Below, piece by piece: positions 59,535 through 64,000 of a stretch of 64,000 nucleotides of DNA. The stretch's first letter is position 1. The number at the start of each line of letters is the position of its first letter. The notes beneath the pieces are model-generated. The model was not told the DNA's origin, did not search any database, and worked only from the letters and a program-made list of their open reading frames with translations. This stretch comes from Heterostelium album PN500 (Eukaryota; Evosea; Eumycetozoa; Acytosteliales; Acytosteliaceae): positions 806,001 to 870,000 of the forward strand of contig NW_008805086.1 in assembly GCF_000004825.1 (NCBI RefSeq), given 5' to 3'. The translations under genes and the position numbers were made by a program.

Positions 59535-61537
59535 ATGATATCTATAAAAATTTATGTATTTATATTGGTATTTCTAATTGGAGTTGGAAATGTTATTTCA
59601 ATTCAAGTGTATCAACATCATAACCAAGAATATCAATATCCTCAAAAACAACCTTCTATTGATATTAATGATTTCAATCTCAGACCTTATACATGTGTAG
59701 TTAAAGAGGGACAATATTATGTAACACCAGGTATTTTAGAGAATGGCGCGGCATTCGCATTGGTAGACCTTAATTCGAATGAAACCGGTTGGAATTACCT
59801 ATCGATAAACACTTCATCACAGTACCCAGATTCGATACAGGCTCAAGCTGCAGGTTATATCGAAGGATATTTAACTTGGCAATCGATTTACTATGGTAGA
59901 ATCAATTACTTTATGCAAACTTATCAATCCACTGATGCACCTACTAATGTTACAAATTGGATAGAAGATAATATTCAATATATGGTAATTATTAAAATTA
60001 ATTTTTATTCCAATTTTGCCTGCTTCCAGAAATATATTAAAATTTTTTTTTTAATACTTTTTAATAATTTAGGAATCAAAAATTCAAGAATATAAAGATA
60101 AAGTTAGTTTTAATGGTGATGAGGACGAAGACGAAGATGACGACGCAGTGTATTGGTATCATGTATCATTGATTCTTGATCAAATATCAGGAATGGTTGA
60201 GGGATACAATGATATAGTGTACAATAAGGATATTGCCAGATTGACCATTGTCGATGTTTTCATTTTGAACATGGCTGGAGATATGAGTGATTTGATGAAC
60301 GCTATCACTATTCAAGCCGGTGGAGATATTCCATTCCCAAAAGACTCAACAGAGATATTGGAAAACTCTCACTGCTCTTCATTTATCAAACTGGCAGACG
60401 ACCTCTCCGAAGTCTATTGTGGACATACAACATGGACCTATTATACATCATTGATAAGAACATTTAAATATTATCAATATTCATTTTCAGTAAGTTTTAA
60501 GTTTGTTATTTATAAATATATATCTTTTGTAAATAAAGTATTAATAATATATTGTTTTAGTCACAAAGTAAAATGATTAGTAATAGTCAGTTATTTTCAG
60601 CATATCCAGCAACTTTATCTTCGATTGATGACTTTTATCTTTTGGAGAATCAGATGATTGTAACTGAGACCACCAATAATATTTACAATTATTCGTTGTA
60701 TTACAAAGTTGAGAAAGAGTCAGTTCTGAGTTGGATAAGAGTATTGGTTGCCAATCGACTTAGTGACTCACCACTGGAATGGTGTCAAACTATTGAAAAG
60801 TACAATAGTGGAACATACAACAATCAATGGATCGTATTTGACTATAGAAATTTTACACCAAATATCAGTCTAGAAGATGGTGCTCTCTATATTTTAGAAC
60901 AAATTCCAGGATTTTGTCAATAGTAATTATATAGCATAGATTTAAAAAACCATAATCATTTATGAAATTAATACTAATTTATTAATTATATTTATTTAGT
61001 GAGGATCAAACAAAGATACTCAGAGATGGTTATTGGCCTAGTTATAATTTACCATTCTATGAGAATATTTATAATATGTCGGGATACCCATTGTTGGCTG
61101 CAACTCTCAATGTTAGTCTGCAAATGCAGATTTCCTATGAGACCAACTGTCGAGCTGAGATCTTTAGAAGAGACGCCAACACTGTCTATACTCTGGATGA
61201 TTTCATGGCGTTCATGAGATACAACAACTATCAGAAAGATCCAATTTCACAGGGTAATCCATCGTATTCGATCTGTTCGAGATTCGATTTGATTAAGGAT
61301 AAACCAATACTTTTGGGTGGAACCGACAGTAAGGTAATCAACTACAAACTAATGAAAGAGCAGATCATAGTTGCAATCAACGGTCCAACCACCGATAATC
61401 AACCGCCATTCAATTGGAATAACTTCCCACAGTTCACCAATACTACTCATATTGGAATGCCTGATGAATATAATTACGACTGGGTGTCAATTTCCAAGAA
61501 TAGTTATTCACCATATATTCCAAATTCCTATAAATAA
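59535..61537 (+). CDS. Secreted/lysosomal phospholipase B-like protein (PLBD family, Ntn hydrolase)
   Basis: Four exons (59535-59984, 60073-60489, 60561-60922, 61000-61537) join in phase to give 588 residues, the usual size of dictyostelid PLB proteins. The N terminus is a signal peptide (about 1-23). Family hallmarks: GWNYLSINT, QAAGYIEGYLTW, then NSHCSSFIKL with the putative N-terminal nucleophile Cys near 251, which is exposed by self-cleavage. GHTTWTYYTSLIRTFKYY follows, then DDFYLLENQMIVTETTNNI and the C-terminal RDGYWPSYNLPFYENIYNMS. Several N-glycosylation sequons (NET, NTS, NVT, NYS, NIS) fit passage through the secretory route. It hydrolyses phospholipid acyl chains or related amides; substrate not determinable. 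An acidic Asp/Glu insert occurs at residues 165-175, before the cleavage site. Confidence 0.95.
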
Positions 61538-62221
61538 ATAAAAAGTGGTATAATTAATGGAAGAAATTTAACAAAATCGATTTCAGTTGTTAGTATTTGA
61601 TCAATGTTATTGGATAAATTAGTTAGAATAGTGGGTGATAAATTGAATTTTGTAACATGTTATAAATTGTTATGAATCTCATTATATACCCTCAAAATTA
61701 TTTTAAAAAAAAAATGTTTTTAATATGCATTTATTTAACACAATAAAATTGATTTTTTTCATGGTTTCTACTTTTAATATTATTTACGATAGACTGAGAT
61801 ACATATTTAAGTAGAAGTTATTTAAAAATAAAATAGAAATGAGAATAAAACAATAATAAGAATAAATTGAAATTTCTGAAGTTCTCAAAGTTCCAGTCTA
61901 TCACTTTCCTAATTTAAAAAATTTTGGAATAATTTAATTTGTTGTGGGTGTGTGAATTTTATTGATTAATTTCAGAACATTTATATTTAAATATTTTAGT
62001 AATATGTTGTGTTACTCTATAGGATCTCCTCAACAAACATTTCACACACACACAGCTGTGACTACTGTCGGAAATGTTGTAATACACATTGTTTGTTTTG
62101 GTTTTGATTAATTTAGCTAACCATAACTTAAATATATAAAAAATATTTATATAAAAGATGACAATAAAAGAGATATTATCAGATAAACAAAGAATATAAT
62201 AAAAAAGATGAACTTGAATGT
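61538..62221. other. Intergenic region between the phospholipase B-like and SAP/LRR-like genes
   Basis: About 680 bp, AT-rich. A more mixed patch at 61965-62095 includes a CA run (62043-62054) and TTGTGGGTGTGTG at 61941-61953. The latter may be a promoter element. No gene is supported. Confidence 0.55.
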
Positions 62222-63643
62222 ATGAGAAAAGATGAGTTGAAAGTGATAATGAAAGAATGCTCATTAAAACACAATGGTATCCAGAGAGATTTGCTTATCA
62301 ATGCGATCATTCAACATCAAGAGCAAATCATCGATTTGAAATCAAAGTTGGTAACGAACAACTCGATTGAGAAGTATCATCGTGGCACCGTTGAATATCG
62401 ATTGCCAACATTGGTCATCTATCGAATCATTCGTGATCTCTGGCAAAATGAAATCGACTTTTGTTTAAACCCAGCGAATCTCAGGGAAAGTTACAGATGG
62501 TTACTATCTATTGCCTTGGTTTCCAAAGAGTTGTTCAAACTGATATCGTCGTTGTTCACCCGATTCCAACATATTCATGCCAATCATAACAACACTGATA
62601 CTCTCGATAAAATCATTGTGGAGATGAAAGATCATTTTCTAAATCCACACTCAATCCTCAAGAATATCAGTCATCTGACGTTCTCATTGGATCTCCTCAA
62701 GGAGATCGCTGACAACAAATCGATAGGTACACAAACCGAACTGGCTGTCGTGTTCCACGGTGTCAGGAAACTGATATTGAACGGCAAGAAGGACAAAATC
62801 AAAACGATAGAGATAAAGCAAATCAAAACGATCATTCGATGCATGCCGAATCTTGAATCACTACTCATCCGTGAAGCGATCATTGAAAACGCAAAAGTAT
62901 TTCAAATGCTCCGGCAAATACAACGACTGACCTCACTCGATATAGAACACACCTATATTCATCAAATCAACTTCAGTTCCGAATTGATATCGAGCGACTT
63001 GAGAACATTGAAACTGCCGAAACTCTTGAGTTGCGAATACCAAAGTATACTACCGACCAAGACTCAGGTGTCAACGCTCAGCTTGGTGCATATTAGTTTG
63101 GAGCAGATTGCGATGATCAGGCCTCACTTTAAGAATATCACCAAGCTGATACTGTGGAGTGTCGAGCCGAATGCAAAATCGGTGCGCCAATTGGATCAAC
63201 TGCTGTGCTCACCAGAGTGCAGGGTGCGCACACTCTACTTTAAGTATCGATGTGAGCTGTGGTTCGATTGTATGTTGGCCAAGAATCAATCGATTGAGAA
63301 CTTGGATATCGGTCAGAATCTCGGGAGAACCTTTGAGATGGCGTCGAAATCGCCATCGATCACGCGTTTCATATTCCACCAGAACCTAGACCAGCATGTG
63401 TATTCAAACAGATGGCTACCGACAGGCTACATACATACGAAATCGAAATATAGACACTATCCGAGTCCATTCCCTTTTCTCAACCCAGTTGAAATGATTG
63501 CACACTACGCCAAGAAGATCTATAGTGCCACCGTCTGTGCAGAGAATACAGAAGGCACTCAGTCTACCGAAACAACCAATCCCAATCTAAATTTTTTATA
63601 CTATCAAAGAAAAGACATAATCTTGATCTCACAATTTCCCTGA
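62222..63643 (+). CDS. SAP-like/LRR-like protein of an apparently lineage-specific family
   Basis: A single frame of 473 residues from ATG 62222. The same frame is open without an ATG back to 62168 (ending KKDELEC), so an upstream exon is possible. Residues 1-30 (RKDELKVIMKECSLKHNGIQ, RDLLINAI) fit the helix-extended-loop-helix of a SAP motif, a DNA-binding or protein-docking element. The next part (RLPTLVIYRIIRDLW, then LVSKELFKLISSLF) has the look of the F-box-like helices that start many dictyostelid LRR proteins. The middle has repeated short leucine-rich units: LESLLIREA, LTSLDIEH, LRTLKLPK, VSTLSLVH, ITKLILWS and IENLDIGQ. No enzyme motif is seen. Such proteins form large, fast-evolving families in social amoebae with no known function. 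Confidence 0.75.
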   Translation: MRKDELKVIMKECSLKHNGIQRDLLINAIIQHQEQIIDLKSKLVTNNSIEKYHRGTVEYRLPTLVIYRIIRDLWQNEIDFCLNPANLRESYRWLLSIALVSKELFKLISSLFTRFQHIHANHNNTDTLDKIIVEMKDHFLNPHSILKNISHLTFSLDLLKEIADNKSIGTQTELAVVFHGVRKLILNGKKDKIKTIEIKQIKTIIRCMPNLESLLIREAIIENAKVFQMLRQIQRLTSLDIEHTYIHQINFSSELISSDLRTLKLPKLLSCEYQSILPTKTQVSTLSLVHISLEQIAMIRPHFKNITKLILWSVEPNAKSVRQLDQLLCSPECRVRTLYFKYRCELWFDCMLAKNQSIENLDIGQNLGRTFEMASKSPSITRFIFHQNLDQHVYSNRWLPTGYIHTKSKYRHYPSPFPFLNPVEMIAHYAKKIYSATVCAENTEGTQSTETTNPNLNFLYYQRKDIILISQFP

Positions 63644-64000
63644 TCAGTACATAAAATAAATTTAACTCGAGATTAATAGTTTACTTTATATTATTTATCT
63701 ATAAATCTAATTAGTTTGTATTGTTTTATTTTTTAATTGGAATGATATTTGTATAAATATAAAACAAGTTGATTAGCCTCTAAAAAGAAAATATATGATC
63801 TATTGTAATAATGAAAGAGGTAATAAAAAAAAGATATGAACAAATAATCATCTATTTTTAAAGACATTGATTCAACTACTAATTTTGACTCGTATGTAAT
63901 TCTCTGATAATTTTATTATGTTTACCAACTTTTGTTTAAAACCAGGTGTTCTAAAGGAAACTTACATATATATATTCACTAATCTTTATCTCTTTTCTTT
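63644..64000. other. AT-rich end of the window
   Basis: About 360 bp downstream of the last stop codon, with AATAAA-like signals at 63653 and no recognisable gene before the window ends. Confidence 0.6.

Noticed and set aside
61959-62264. 101-codon minus ORF with a Cys-containing tail before the last gene
   Set aside because: Most of it is Ile/Leu/Phe from AT-rich DNA and it overlaps the start of the 62222 gene. The few Cys residues do not form a clear zinc motif.
1-64000. CRISPR arrays, prokaryotic operons, riboswitches
   Set aside because: The window is clearly eukaryotic, with spliced genes, and no spaced direct repeats were seen.

Overview
The window looks like a piece of a dictyostelid (social amoeba) nuclear genome. 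The intergenic DNA is extremely AT-rich with poly(A)/poly(T) runs. Introns are short, AT-rich and have GTAAGT/GTATGT-type donors. Proteins carry long Asn, Gln, Ser and Thr tracts, and the gene content is typical of an amoebozoan: a large multidomain polyketide synthase, a phospholipase B-like protein, and an Atg6 with a huge low-complexity insert. The species cannot be named from the sequence alone. I rebuilt exons by eye from splice signals, reading-phase continuity and remembered family sequences; nothing was aligned by program.

Layout, left to right: the 3' part of a polytopic membrane protein (1-1393, +); importin-5/Kap121 (1501-5471, -); mitochondrial TsaD/OSGEPL1 (6897-8347, +); a Ran GTPase (8599-9646, -); Mediator subunit 14 (10353-15430, -); a small host gene interrupted by a 333-bp Tc1/mariner-like element (15625-16346, +); a decayed copy of the RRN3 3' end next to RRN3 itself (16462-18845, -); mitochondrial EF-Tu (20536-21816, +); a GNAT acetyltransferase (22389-23132, -); a type I polyketide synthase (23442-30963, -) with one homopolymer frameshift; a small soluble ABC ATPase (32376-33575, +); TFIIH subunit p52/Tfb2 (33751-35809, -); a remnant copy of a secreted thioredoxin-fold-like gene and a small unknown gene (36039-37103, +); Atg6/Beclin (37452-40259, -); the full-length secreted thioredoxin-fold-like gene (41039-41938, +); a Ty3-like fossil (about 42230-42640); the Fe-S assembly factor CIAO2B/MIP18 with a 21-nt microexon (42847-43466, -); GCN1 (43800-52041, -); alanyl-tRNA synthetase (53444-56401, +); L-serine dehydratase (57565-58984, +); a phospholipase B-like protein (59535-61537, +); and a SAP/LRR-like protein (62222-63643, +).

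Most of the window is conserved housekeeping machinery: transcription (MED14, TFIIH p52, RRN3), nuclear transport (importin-5 and Ran, about 3 kb apart), translation and its control (EF-Tu, AlaRS, GCN1, the tRNA-modifying TsaD), and Fe-S delivery. The accessory parts are the polyketide synthase, the transposon-disrupted gene, the gene duplicates around 36-42 kb, and the retroelement fossil. I saw no tRNA, rRNA, CRISPR array or recognisable snRNA.
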